Source of the DNA: Azolla caroliniana | Taxonomy: Eukaryota; Polypodiophyta | DNA: 64,000 nt | Direction of reading: 5' to 3' | NCBI GenBank assembly: GCA_043228905.1 | Contig: JBHGNT010000010.1 | Location: 19,654,001-19,718,000 of the forward strand | Part shown: piece by piece, positions 52,378-63,485 of the stretch | Layout of the letters: every line of letters begins with the position of its first letter | Numbering within the stretch: position 1 is the first letter of the stretch | The notes under the pieces: model-generated | Told to the model about the DNA's origin: nothing | Databases searched by the model: none | The model's input: only the letters and a program-made list of their open reading frames with translations | Translations under genes and position numbers: made by a program

Positions 52378-53000
52378 CTATTGGAGAACCAATGGAAGAT
52401 TATTTATGTCATTGATTCGAGAGACTATCTCAATCATTGTGGGGCGAGCATCACAATGAACCACACAAGACAATGCGATTTTGAGGAGTTGTGTCATCTC
52501 TAGTTTGATATGGTTGAAGTTTTCCTCAGATCTCAAGGTCTTCGAATCAAAAACCTCAGCCACCCATCGTTCTTCATCGATGGACTCAACCCATTGTGGG
52601 AGGAGTGTGTGACCACGACTAATCGTAGCATCGACCTTATCACTAGGGGGGGTGATAGTTGTTGTAACTTTGGAGGATTTTCCGGTGATAAGCTCTAGTA
52701 GGAGAATGCCAAAGCTATAGACATCAGTGGAGGGATTGGCGGCCTCAGGATGGAAACCCATCGAAAGTAGCTCAGGTGCGAGATATGTTGTCATGCTGGA
52801 TTTAGCGTTGGGATAAAAGAGCGCGATTTGTGCCAACCCGTAGTCAGCGAGGTGTGGCTCCCATTGTTTGTCCATCAACACATTCGATGACTTCAAGTTG
52901 CCATGGACAATGTTGTGCTCGTGTAGGTATAACAATGCCTCTGCCATAGCCAATGCCACTCTTAGCCTCTTCTCCCATTCCATGGAACCATCCCCTGATC
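52378..53000 (-). CDS. LRR-III-type receptor pseudokinase, exon 2 (kinase C-lobe)
   Basis: The exon begins at a TTTCAG acceptor (intron end 53001) and completes the Gly codon left by exon 1, giving STLLHG then SGDGSMEWEKRLRV. It encodes the kinase C-lobe. The catalytic loop reads HGNLKSSNV, so HRD is HGN. The metal-binding motif reads DYG in HLADYGLAQI, so DFG is changed. YLAPELL replaces the usual APE context, then STDVYSFGILLLELITGK and a C-terminal RPTM motif near the end. Stop TAG is at 52378-52380. Loss of the HRD Asp and the DFG Phe marks a predicted catalytically inactive or weak kinase, as in many pollen-receptor-kinase/LRR-III proteins. Confidence 0.9.
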
Positions 53001-53346
53001 CTGAAAGACCAATATTAATATATAACACTGCTAATATATCATTCTAATTTCTATATATAATGCAATATTTTAATTCCCTTTTCTCATTTCTCTATGTATA
53101 TTTTAAGAATACATGACGTCCCTAGTGAAATATGTTACAAATGAAAACAATAAGCTAGGAAATGTTCCACGGTGCTGAGTGAATGTGTACTTACACATGA
53201 AAATATCAAATTGCTCTTAACATTTCCCACCCTTAGGAACGCACACTCTTGCTCTCACTCTTCAACACCATATGCACCCATATATTAATCTTGCAAGACA
53301 CCAATCACAATTGAGCAAATAATGATAGGTGAAGGAAAAATCTAAT

Positions 53347-53792
53347 TGAAAACATTTATGTGCGGAAGCTTAACAGAATACAACTGGCTCAACCGAACAA
53401 CAACAGAGAAAATACAGAGAACCAATGGAGAACTCGGAAGAGACAAAGACAACGACAAAGAGCAGAAGACTAAAAAACTCAAATTCAATTTAATACTTCT
53501 CTGTACAAACAAATGTGTTGAGAGAGCACTTTTATACAAGTCCTTAAAGGACACGCTCGAAGTACTAACAAGTACTTCAATGCTCATAACTAAGCTAATG
53601 ACTCTAACTCCTACAAATATAACTACCTACTAAGTTAGGAGTGTAGGCCTCAAACGGCCTACCGGCTTCCCGTAGATCAAGCTCTCCAATCCAGTCCTCC
53701 AATCCGGTCTGGGCCTAGCCGATTGGTCTTCATCTGATCCAGCTCTCGGCTTATGTAGCCAATGGAGCCCATCTTGAGCTTACTTCTCAACA
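53347..53792 (-). repeat. Cop3 3' LTR
   Basis: The 446-bp LTR ends, in element direction, at ...CACATAAATGTTTTCA beside CTAAT. It has about 60 bp (CTGGGCCTAGCCGATTGG...) that the 5' LTR lacks, and many substitutions, so Cop3 is old. Confidence 0.9.
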
Positions 53793-54847
53793 CTCCCCCT
53801 CAATCTCAACTTGAGGTTCCTTTTGCTCTACCGGTTCCTTGCCTCGGCTCCTCTTGCCAGCTTGTCTCCTTGCACGCGCTCCTCGACAACACATCCAATC
53901 CCACGCTCTTCGACCTCCTCGGTCGGCTTGTCTACTCTTCAGGTTTTCCTTAGCTCGCTCATTGTCTTGGCAGTGGCCCAACTTGACCCATCTATTCCTT
54001 CATTTCGGTGTCGGCTTTGGTTGCTCTCTCATTTTCCTGGTCTTCATATGATTTGGCTCTCTCGAATCAAATTCCTTGACCGAATCGGTTGTCTCCGATT
54101 CGTTCCCGCTCTTGTCCAAATTGGTTGTCTCCAATTCGTCATCCTTCTTCAGGCCCTTGACCACATTGGACCATGTCTTGGTCCTACCCTTTTTCTTTCA
54201 ATCGGCTCTGTCCTTCTTGACTCTGCCGCCTTTCCCACTTCCTCCGGCTCTACCGGATATTTCAACTTCCTCAATCGATTCGGCTTCTTCTTGGGCTATC
54301 CTCTTGCCATCGATCAGTTCTCTCGGTTCTTTCTTCGGCTCATCATCTGCTCAGTGTGGCAAGTCGAGGTATTGGATGCCAAGCATCTCCGAGAAGTGTT
54401 GTAACTTGTCCGTCCCAAGGGCCTTGGTGAAAATGTCGGCAACCTACCGATCGATTCGAACATACCAGAGTTCGACTTCACCACTCAGGACTCGCTCGTG
54501 CACAAAGTGATAATGCACTTCTATATGCTTAGTATGAGCATGGAATACCGGGTTCTTGGCCAACTGCATGCTACTGATATTGTCGTAATAGATCAGAATC
54601 AGAGTGGGAACTTTGACCCGTAAGTCGTACAACAACCGTCGGAGCCATATAGCCTCGCAAGTTGCGACGATGGCGCCTCTATACTCAGCTTCGGTGCTAG
54701 ACAAGGCCATTGTCAACTGCTTCTTGCTGCTCCACGTTACAACCGCGCTCCCAAGAGAGAACATGAAACCTGATGCCAAGCGTCGATCTGTAGCGTCTCC
54801 AGCCCAGTCGGCATCAATATAGCTGACTAGCTGTTCGGCTATGCCGT
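53793..54847 (-). pseudogene. Cop3 RNase H end and 3' leader
   Basis: On the minus strand 54847-54444 gives the copia RNase H after the solo LTR: GIAEQLVSYIDADWAGDATDRR, TWSSKKQLTMALSSTEAEYRGA and YYDNISSMQLAKNPVFHAHTKHIEV. The frame reaches a stop at 54444. From 54440 to 53793 is the 3' non-coding part, with no gene, ending in the purine tract. Confidence 0.85.
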
Positions 54848-55669
54848 TGTCGTGAAGGATTCCGGCCATAGACAGAAACAAAGTCGGATACGCGTGAACG
54901 GGCATGTGCATGGATGCACACAAAAATTAAGCCTTTATGTACAAACATATGTAAATAGAATAGATTCACTAGAAAGTACGAGGGAGTAGGATTTATGGGT
55001 ACTTTAAAGACCCACATAGATAGAGAGGATACGGGGAATCTCTAACAGTAATCACGATGTAACGGTCTCCCCTTGTCCTATAAAAGGGGAGGTTTGAGAT
55101 TGTTTCGAGGACAGAAGTTTTTGGGGGGACGAGGTGTTGTCGGACCAAGCTCTGCATGCTTCCTTCCTATTCTCCGTTTTCCAAATTTCCTTGTCGTTGT
55201 GCTGCGAGGCCTCCGTTTCACACTAGTAGCTTGTGTGCTCCCAATCAGAGGCTCGCTAGTGTCTATGTGTTTTTTATATTGAGCTCGAAGCTCTTTTTCC
55301 AGCCACGACCAGCTGTAATCTTTTCATGTTTCCTCTGTTAATTGATTAGTTCGTTGAGTCTCTCTATGTGCTTTGGGTTTCCCGTGTTCTTGCCTTTGAT
55401 CTATTTCTGTCACGTTGTATATCTGAGTGAGTTAGAGCTCATCACTGCCAACCAAAATCTAGTTTGGGGCCATACGGGTCCCCGAGTCCGTGTGCTCATC
55501 ACTGTCTGGCATTCGGGAACCGATCCGGACCAAACACGTGACCGCTAACCGATCTGACGAAGATATCAGAACCCAGATCCGGACAACCTTCCTACCCTCA
55601 CTGGCTCCTTGGTCCAAGACCCCCGTGGTCCCACCCTGTTTCAACATATCCACGCGGAATTCCGTGATA
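54848..55669 (+). mobile_element. Solo LTR inside Cop3 (NCGT-target gypsy family)
   Basis: The 822-bp segment starts TGTCGTGAAGGATTCCGG and ends TTCCGTGATA, with duplications CCGT at 54844-54847 and 55670-55673. Removing it with one CCGT restores the Cop3 frame (LLYRHG then IAEQ). It resembles the solo LTR at 10947-11609 (same start, CTATAAAAGGGGAG promoter region here). It is the fourth insertion of this family in the window. Confidence 0.85.
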
Positions 55670-55673
55670 CCGT

Positions 55674-58640
55674 GTCGGTACAGTAGTCCTTGATTCTTCG
55701 TGCCGCTCACATATCGCAATATTCGATGTGCGCACTAAAGATGCTCGACAGTCAGTCTCTACATGAGCTGACTTACCATGCTAACCGGATAGCTAAGATT
55801 GGGTCGGGTGAAAGTTAAATATATTAGGCTTCCGACAATTTGTCGGAACCGTTTCTCATCGCAAGTTGCTCCCCGGTCAGAACAAATCTTCAGGGTTCTG
55901 TCGAGAGGAGTAGAGATAGATCGACAATCCGTCATGCCAAGTTTGTACAGCATATTGAAGACATAATGTCATTGAGTGAGCAATATGTCATCGGGGGTGT
56001 GGATCACTTCAATCCTGAGGAAGTAATGAAGGTCCCCTAAATCCTTCATTACAAATGCTTCTGACAATTGAGACCTGACTTGGCTGATTTCAACAAGGTC
56101 GGGGCCAATGATGACTAGGTCATCCACGGATAACGATATACACACCGGACCCTTCGAACATTTCCGGATGAACAGGGACGAGTCGGACTTCGAGACTACA
56201 AACCCCACCTTACACAACCAGTGCGTGATTTTCCAGTTCCAAGCACGAGGGGCTTGCTTCAGGCCATAAAGTGACTTCTGTAGTCGGCATATTGTCAATT
56301 TGTTCATCTTCGACTGAAAACCAAGGGGTTGGACCATAAATACCTATTCTCCAAGGTCGCCTTGAAGAAACTCGTTTTTTATGTCCATCTTATGAAGATG
56401 CCACCACTTTGCCACTACGACCGCCAGCACCACACAGACTGTTGTCATCTTTGCTACTTGTAGTCGATGTCATGGGTCTATGTGTATCCTTTCGCCACCA
56501 ATTGGGCCTTGTACTGGTTGACTGAACCGTCGGCGTTGTACTTTATTTGGTACACCCATTTGCATCCGATTGGTTTGTATTGTCGGGGAGGGTCAACCAA
56601 GTCTCGTGCCTCCTTGGAATCAAATGCCCGCATTTCTTCCTCCATGGCCGATCGCCATTTGGCATCCTGCGATGCCTCTGCATACCTCTCCGGCTCGTGG
56701 ACTTCTGTCACTTTCTTCATGTACACATAGTGATGCGTCATGTATTCGTTGTACCCCTATCGGATCACCAAGTTCTTGTGGCTAGTTGATCGGCATAACT
56801 TCTCATTAGCCAATTTCAGGGCCCTCTTGGCCGCAATTGACCTCAACTCTTGATGTTAGTCTTCGCTCCGGTTGGTGTTGGATTCTCTCTGATTCCGTGC
56901 ACCTTTGTTTGTGTCATACTCTGGCATCTTCATCTTCCCCTTCTCTTTACGTGTATATCTTCCTTGCGTGGGGAGTGCACGACCGAGCCTTCACTATTTG
57001 CCGGCCCTTCATTCGACTAGTCATCCCAACTCAACTCCTCATTCAGCCCACTCAGCCGGAATGAAATCGAACTCTCTTCTAGAGTGCTGATATCTTCTTC
57101 TTCTTCTCAAATCATGTCGGCCTCAATAACCTCATCCTCAATAATTGGAATGGAGTCGGGGGTTGGAAGGGAATACCAGGACGCTGACTCGTCGAACACG
57201 ACATCTTGACTTGCTCGTACTTGCTTGATTTGAGGGTTGTAGCACTTATGCCCCTTTTGTTCATGTGAGTAGCCAACTATGATACATTTCTCCGACTTGG
57301 CATCCAGATTCTTCTACTTCTCATCTGGTACATGCACATATGCAATGCTACCGAATACCTTTAGGTGTTTTAAGTTCGGCTTGCGCCCGAAATACAGTTC
57401 ATGAACTGACACCTTCTCTCCAGTTGTCCAAATCTGATTCTGGATATATACAACAATCCAAACAACTTCAACCTAGTAGAATTTGGGCACACTCTTCTCT
57501 TCCAACATAGCTTGTGTTGCTTCCTTCCACAATTGACCGGTTCTTCCTTTCGGCTACGTAATTATGCTCTGGCGTATATCTACAACTGAATTCGCGCCGA
57601 ATTCCCATCTATTGCAAATAACTGTGACGAGCCGGAAAAGTATTCTTTTCCGCCATCCGACCGAAGACACTTGATTTTTTGTTATGTTTCTCTTTCGACA
57701 AGATTCTGCAAGTTCCGGAAACATGAGAAGACATCACTCTTCTTCTCTATCAGGTAAGATCCATGTGTGTCGGCTATAGTCGTCGATGAAGGAGACGAAG
57801 TATCGAATCCCGTCTAAGATCACATTCTGTGCTAGTCCCCACACATCCGAATGTATTAAGTCGAGCTTGTTGCGACTCCGATTACGCTCGTTGGGGGATG
57901 GAAGTCGGTGTTGCTTCCCTAGCTGGCAGACTTCACAAACTTGGGCCTTCCGGTCACTGAACTTTGGCAAACTAAACACGACTTGTTTCGTTTGCATCTC
58001 CTAAAGTCGATCCGCTTATGCCACAAGTCGATATCTTATTCAACTTTTTTCCTTTGGCAAACATTGTGGTGCCGACATCGTTTGTGTCGAGGATAAACAT
58101 CCTCCCTTCCCGGCACCCTTGCGCGATGATTTGGCCTTCTTCTTTGATGAAGCATCCGAGGTCTGTGAACCGGACCTGCATCCCTTGGTCAACAATTTGT
58201 TTGACCGACACCAAGTTCTTGGTGATTGTCGTCGGAACATGCTGGACGTGCATTAGTCTCCCCTTTTGTCCGACATGGCTCAAGGGGACATCACTAACAT
58301 CCTCGATTGGATGTGAGGTTTCGTCACTGGTTCGACAACCCCCGGTTATTCCGGTTTCTCCAAATATGAGAACTACTCTTCGTGGCTCGTCATGTGGTTT
58401 GACGCTCTCGAATCGACATACCACACCTCGTTCAGTTTCGAGGTGCTCAGCTTCATCGAGTTGGCCCTGTGCTTCATCACAAAGGTTGGGCCCTTTCCGG
58501 CTTGCTTTGAGCCTTCCGCATAGTGCAATCTTTGCCGATTTCCTTGTTCAGCTCTACTCGATCCGGATTTATCCATATCAGCCTTGAACTCTTCCAACAC
58601 TCGCTTTCTTTGTGGCCTTTCTTGACAGAATACTGGCATT
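55674..58640 (-). pseudogene. Cop3 pol (protease, integrase, RT) broken
   Basis: From the right on the minus strand: a protease block WYVDSRASNHM with D-S-R (58406-58414) in place of D-S-G; a pre-integrase and integrase N-terminal part (57997-57734, CEVCQLGK and LIHSDVWG); a degraded integrase core to about 57100; RT pieces (56741-56478 with PIGCKWVYQIK; 56337-55969 with YGLKQAPRAW and SLSVDDLVI); and a later RT/RNase H piece (55953-55759 with STPLDRTLK and the TRPNLSYPVS block) running to RYVSGTKNQGLLYRHG at 55719. The frame changes many times. The element cannot encode a product. Confidence 0.85.
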
Positions 58641-59438
58641 CCGTCTCGGCCTTCGCTTGCTGGTTTCCGGTGCCTGCCCTGACTCCCCTTGCTTGTGGAA
58701 GGTCCGGAAATGTTGTCGGCATGCCTATTATGCCTCTAATTCTGCTCTTGTCGGCCGCCACTATTGTGTGCCAATCCACCTCGTCCTCCATGACCGTGGG
58801 GTCAATCCGCCTCCGTGTACAACACTCAGTTGTTTGATTGTGTGCTCCTTGACACACCCGCATGGTTCTCTTCGACCATAAGCATTGATTGCAGTTTAAA
58901 AAAATGACAATGGTTCCTCCCTTGTGCAAATAGTTGTTCGGATCGGCCCATACCTTTGAGCTAGACCACCGAGACAATTTTGCACCATTTCGTCCTCATC
59001 CACCGTCACCACCGTCACATTAATCGACCCCAAGCTGTCACATATTTCTTTGATTTTGGTGGTGTAGTCGGTCACCGTCATATCCCTCTGTCGGATATTG
59101 TTGAGCTCTTGATGGAGTTGCAACTTTCGACCCGTGGTACTCACAGAGAAAAACTTCATTAGATTTTCCCATGCCTCCTTCGGCGTCTTTGCATCTCGAA
59201 TGTAGCCTAGCATCTAGTCATGCACAAAGGATGCAAGGCAATACAAGACTCTACTTGCTGCTTGCTCCCACACTGGAAAATCCTTGTGTGTCGATTCTGG
59301 CGCTACTTCGTTTTCTTCATGGATGTAACTCCAGTAACCCTACCCAAGCAAGTATTGGTGCATCTTGTACTCCCAAGATGTGTAGTTGCTTTTGTCCAAG
59401 TTCTCTATCAGAAAAGCACCACCCATTCCACTATCCAT
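58478..59438 (-). pseudogene. Cop3 gag
   Basis: The start ATG at 59436-59438 is followed by a copia gag beginning (LDKSNYTSWEYKM), then a TAG at 59340-59342 where a Gln codon is expected. The frame 59213-58896 gives the UBN2-type core (AWENLMKFFS, LHQELNNIRQRDMTVTDYTTKI). The zinc knuckle (near 58650) is degenerate: CQYSVKKGHKESEC lacks the second Cys. Inactive. Confidence 0.85.
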
Positions 59439-59533
59439 TTTCTTCTTGTCTAAACTCGTCCGGGGATTAGGGTTTGTCTGAGTTTAATGCTTGTCGGTAG
59501 CAGAGGATTCTCAACCCTTGCGCTCGGATACCA

Positions 59534-59624
59534 TGAAAAGATTTATGTGCGGAAGCGTAACAGAATACAACCGGCTCAACCGAGCAACAACAGAGAAAAT
59601 ACATAGAATCAATGGAGAACTCGG

Positions 59625-59674
<50 letters not shown>

Positions 59675-59920
59675 AGAAGACTAAAAAACTCAGATTCAAC
59701 CTCCCTGTACAAACAAATGTGCTGAGAGAGCACTTTTATACAAGTCCTTAAAGGACGGTCAGAAGTACTGACAAGTACTTCAATGCTCATAACTAAGCTA
59801 CTGACATTAACTCCTAAAAATATAACTGCCTACTAAACTAGGAGTGTAGGCCTCAAAGCTTACTGGCTCCCCGCGGATCCGGCTCTCCGATCCGGCCCAT
59901 GTTGAGCTTGCTTCTCGGCA
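59534..59920 (-). repeat. Cop3 5' LTR
   Basis: The 387-bp LTR has a (GA)n tract at about 59630-59672 and the same CACATAAATCTTTTCA end as the 3' LTR. It is shorter than the 3' LTR by an internal deletion. It ends at 59920 beside the target duplication CTAAT at 59921-59925. Confidence 0.92.
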
Positions 59921-60105
59921 CTAATCAATAGAGACCCAAGGTAACAATAGGAACATAAACGCAAGGAAAACTAACAACAAAGCCCACGATCATCGATGAA
60001 CACTCATTTGACATCTTAACCTTAATGTGTATGTACATGTCAATGAGATCATGTCATGCAAAATGCCATGGTCAGTCTCTAAAAGGAGAGGTTTGCGACT
60101 TTAAG

Positions 60106-60505
60106 TCAAAGTGGATGATATGACGTCAAGGCAAATAATATGAAATTAGAAATAAGAGACCTAAAGAATGTATGCATGGAAATATCTTCACAAGTTTATG
60201 CAAAACATGTATGTAATAAGAGGGAAGGTCATCATTGAAACCATGCAAGCAAAAAGCAACCCAACTTACGCTAGACAAGGCCAACTGGATAACAAAAGCT
60301 TCATATCAAAGTGGATGATATGACGTCAAGGCAAATAATAGGAAATTAGAAATAAAAGACCTAGAGAATGTATACATGGAAATATCTTCACAAGTTTATG
60401 CAAAACATGTATGTAATAAGAGGGAAGGTCATCATTGAAACCATGCAAGAAAAAAGCAACCCTACTTACGCTAGACAAGGCCAACTGGATAACAAAAGCT
60501 TCGTT
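60106..60505. repeat. Tandem duplication, 2 x 200 bp, in the intron
   Basis: Two 200-bp units (60106-60305 and 60306-60505) start TCAAAGTGGATGATATGACG and differ at only a handful of bases, so the duplication is recent. No coding potential is recognised. Confidence 0.92.
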
Positions 60506-62626
60506 TAATAATGATAGTATTGGTATATATTAAACATATGATACATATGAACATAGAGCTACATTTGTAATACTAAAAGGTATGCCAAAAAATGGGGCCG
60601 GAACCTTTTAAACATTTCTTCCTTCTTTCAAGGATACACTTTTCCATGTTGAGGATCATTGTATACATTTGTGCATGATAAATGGGCAGGACCCAATTGC
60701 CTCGACTATGAATGTGCATACGTAGTATGTTGAGCACCTAGGAAATATTATCATTCTTCATCTACCAATGGGGTATATCCTAAAGTTGCTAATTTTTTCA
60801 TAAGTACAAAGGATTGTAGCCCCCAACAACAACAAGATGATACAAAGCTTATGTGGATTGATTGGAGATCAAATTAATCAAGATATTTATCATCAATCTA
60901 CATATTGTTGAGAATTATTACCAAATTACCTATTTTTTGGGTTGGGGAATTTAGGGTTGTTTATAATTAAACCAATACTTTGGTGGGGAATTTTATGCTA
61001 AGTCACTCTCTTAGTGAGCCCCCAATGGAGATTTCAAGTTTCTTTAGTTTTATATAAATTCATGGCATTGTTGGATCTAGTAGAACCAATATGTAGATCT
61101 ATCATCTATACCTCTTCTACAATAAACTAGTATGCACCTTTGTAACCATAAATTTGATGCTCTTCTATGTCTTAAGAAGCCTTTTTGACTCACTAGGAAC
61201 AAAATTTGTCTTTCTTGATCATCTTTTCATTCAATGGCTGTTTGTTTCAAGATCTACAAGTTGGTTGACTGATCATTGCAATTCTCTAATTAAAAAACAT
61301 TGCAACTTTATCTTAAACACTTTAGCTAGCTCATACAAGCATGAATATCTATCACATACCACGGTTGGCTATCAACTCTCATCCATTCTCCTTAAACAAA
61401 AAATGCACATATTGCCCATGCTAACTTTTTATTAATTTGTCTCACAAAAATTTTCACATGATTATTGTGTATGGTACTTATCCTAAAAGTTGTTCTTCAC
61501 TTTGTAAGCTCATTCTTCAACACACATATGTTTTGAGTATGTGTAAACATACACAAACCATATGTTGCTTACGTCTTCAATGTTCATATTCAAGTAAAGT
61601 CAAAGGTAAGTTAACTTATTTAATAAACTCATTTTATTTGCAAGGCTAGAGAGTAAGCAGTGGGTATAATCTCAATTACTCTAATAGACAAATGCTCGAA
61701 AGGGACATAATGAGTGCTTATAATATTCATAACTTTCATTTCTTGACCGATTCAAGATACTTTTCATTTGCTTTTGACTTTTAAAAAAGAAAGACATTTT
61801 TCCATACATACGCAGCCATGTGCAACTACAAGACACTACTATTAGAAGTTTTATTTAAAGAGAATGGCTATGATATGATGTAAGTCACGAAGTAGTCTAC
61901 ATCAATGGGAAGAACAAATGACTTAGTTTAAATGCAAAGTTTTCCTTACTAAGGTCCAATGTGGATTGAGCGAAGATAAGAGACACTTGCAAGCCCTACC
62001 TATTCTATACATCATAACAAGAGTGGACTCTTTCCTTACTAAGTTTTCCAAATTTCCATTCGTTCTCTAAAGTGGGTCACCATTAAGCAATTGGCACTAC
62101 ATGCCCAGATGATACACTAAGGGTAGGTGTTTGATTGGTTCTAAAACTCGGGTTTATCAGTTTAAGCGATTTGGTTTAAAGGTACTAGTATTTCATTCGA
62201 TGGCACCCATAAGAAAAACTTTACTATGTATATATTCGCGTTATTAATTATATATAAGTAATGCATTCTAAAGGATCTCTTGTTTGATTTGTGCAGGGTG
62301 TGAAACGAAAGAGAGAGATTGGAAAATGAATGACACTTAAGCATGCTACCTGTAAATACCAAGTACCTAGTCATTGAGGCAAGTGCAGAGAGGTCAACTC
62401 GGTGACTGCAAGAGCAATGCATGAGACCAACGGGACGGACATAGCTCATTGAATAAGGTTGTTCGACCAAGACTAGAAGGCAACATTTAATATTGGCATC
62501 TTGGGACATTAGGGAGAATATATACGTGTGTGTGGAAGTGGCATCCAATGTTGGATCTCAAGGCCTTGTGTTTTAGATGGTCAACTAGCTAGTAAAGAAG
62601 AAGGAGACATGTGAAGGAATTATTAC

Positions 62627-63485
62627 CATGGAGGAGAGTGGATAGGCTGCCATTGGGCATGTAGTCCATGACTAGGAGGGGTTGGTTATTCTTGCTTATG
62701 AAGTATGCGAAGAAGGGTGCCAAGTGCCGGTGCTCAAGCCCGCCGAGTGCCTCGATCTTCCTCCTTATAATCGACTCTTCTTCGCAATCATCATCATTGA
62801 TGCCAAGACTGTGGATAAGCCCCTTGAGCCGCTTAATGACGACCGTAAGCCCGCTCTCCAACACGGCCTTGTAGGACATGCCGAAGCTACCCTTCCCTAG
62901 AAGCACCGCGGATGCCCCCAAAACTTCCATTAGCTTGAATCCCGATCCGCCCCTCCTCATGAACACTAACTCTTTCGACAATGCCACTTCATTGACAATT
63001 CTATCATCATCCGCAGCCGATCCTGATCCGCCCACGATGATGTTCACATTGGGCACCTCCCTCTTGCCTAATGTCAACTGCTCCTTCCTCATGGTACTTG
63101 GTGATCCACCCCACCATTTATTCATATATGGCATCCAGCGGGCTCGCAATATTATGATGGCCACGATGCCACATACCAGGATGAAGCCTGCGATAGTTAT
63201 TCCTGCAATCACACCCACACTAAGGGTTTTCGATCGATTCTCGTCATTCTCGGGAGATGGAGATGGTGATGGTGATGGTGATGGTGATGGTGATGGTGAT
63301 GGTGATGGTGATGGTGATGGTGATGGTGATGGTGATGGTGATATATCCTGGGCATTCACTACTATAGATAGCAAGATTCGATCCGAGGCGATCCCTAAGT
63401 CATGGCATATTAATGTCAATGCGAAAAAGATTTGTAGAACTAGAATTATGTGTAGATTAGCATTAAGAAGAGATCGGATCGGCAT
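62627..63485 (-). CDS. LRR-III-type receptor pseudokinase, exon 1 (signal peptide, SP repeats, TM, kinase N-lobe)
   Basis: I start at the ATG 63485-63483, which is directly followed by a hydrophobic signal peptide; the frame is open 54 codons upstream (to 63647) but that part lacks features. A short extracellular part follows with about 16 Ser-Pro repeats, then a TM helix (VIAGITIAGFILVCGIVAIII). The kinase N-lobe has a Gly-rich loop LGKGSFGMSYKAV, the VIK Lys in VVIKRLKG and the hinge region YMPNGSLSTLLHG, at which the donor GTAATA follows. Joined to exon 2 the protein is 493 residues. No LRRs are present, unlike usual family members; Ser-Pro repeats stand in the ectodomain, possibly glycosylated as in extensin or AGP-like proteins. 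Confidence 0.88.
63253..63345 (-). repeat. (GATGGT)n hexanucleotide repeat encoding Ser-Pro
   Basis: A hexanucleotide microsatellite lies inside exon 1. On the coding strand it reads (ACCATC)n in the Ser-Pro frame, so length changes by slippage would add or remove Ser-Pro pairs without shifting the frame. Confidence 0.92.

Larger units (their letters stand above)
53347..59920 (-). mobile_element. Cop3: Ty1/copia in the intron, inactivated
   Basis: The element lies on the minus strand. The 5' LTR is 59534-59920 and the 3' LTR 53347-53792. Target duplications CTAAT flank it exactly (53342-53346 and 59921-59925). A primer site TGGTATCCGAGC (one mismatch to the initiator-Met type) follows the 5' LTR, and a purine tract GAGGGGGAG precedes the 3' LTR. 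Gag and pol are broken by many stops and frameshifts. Pol is also interrupted by a solo LTR (54848-55669). The domain blocks (GSLIYLTFTRPNLSYPVS, DADWAGD, STEAEYRG) suit the Ale/Retrofit branch. Confidence 0.93.
53001..62626 (-). other. 9,626-bp intron of the pseudokinase gene
   Basis: The donor CATG|GTAATA (62626) and acceptor TTTCAG|GATC (53001) give a phase-1 join in a position where LRR-III kinase genes commonly have their kinase intron. Most of the intron is copia Cop3 (53347-59920) plus a tandem duplication (60106-60505). The rest (53001-53341, 59926-60105, 60506-62626) shows no gene; short frames such as 61154-61649 and 62162-62548 have no recognised motif. Confidence 0.85.

Noticed and set aside
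53811-54510. Plus-strand frames of 144-197 residues
   Set aside because: They run antisense to the non-coding 3' part and RNase H of Cop3 and have no recognisable domain.
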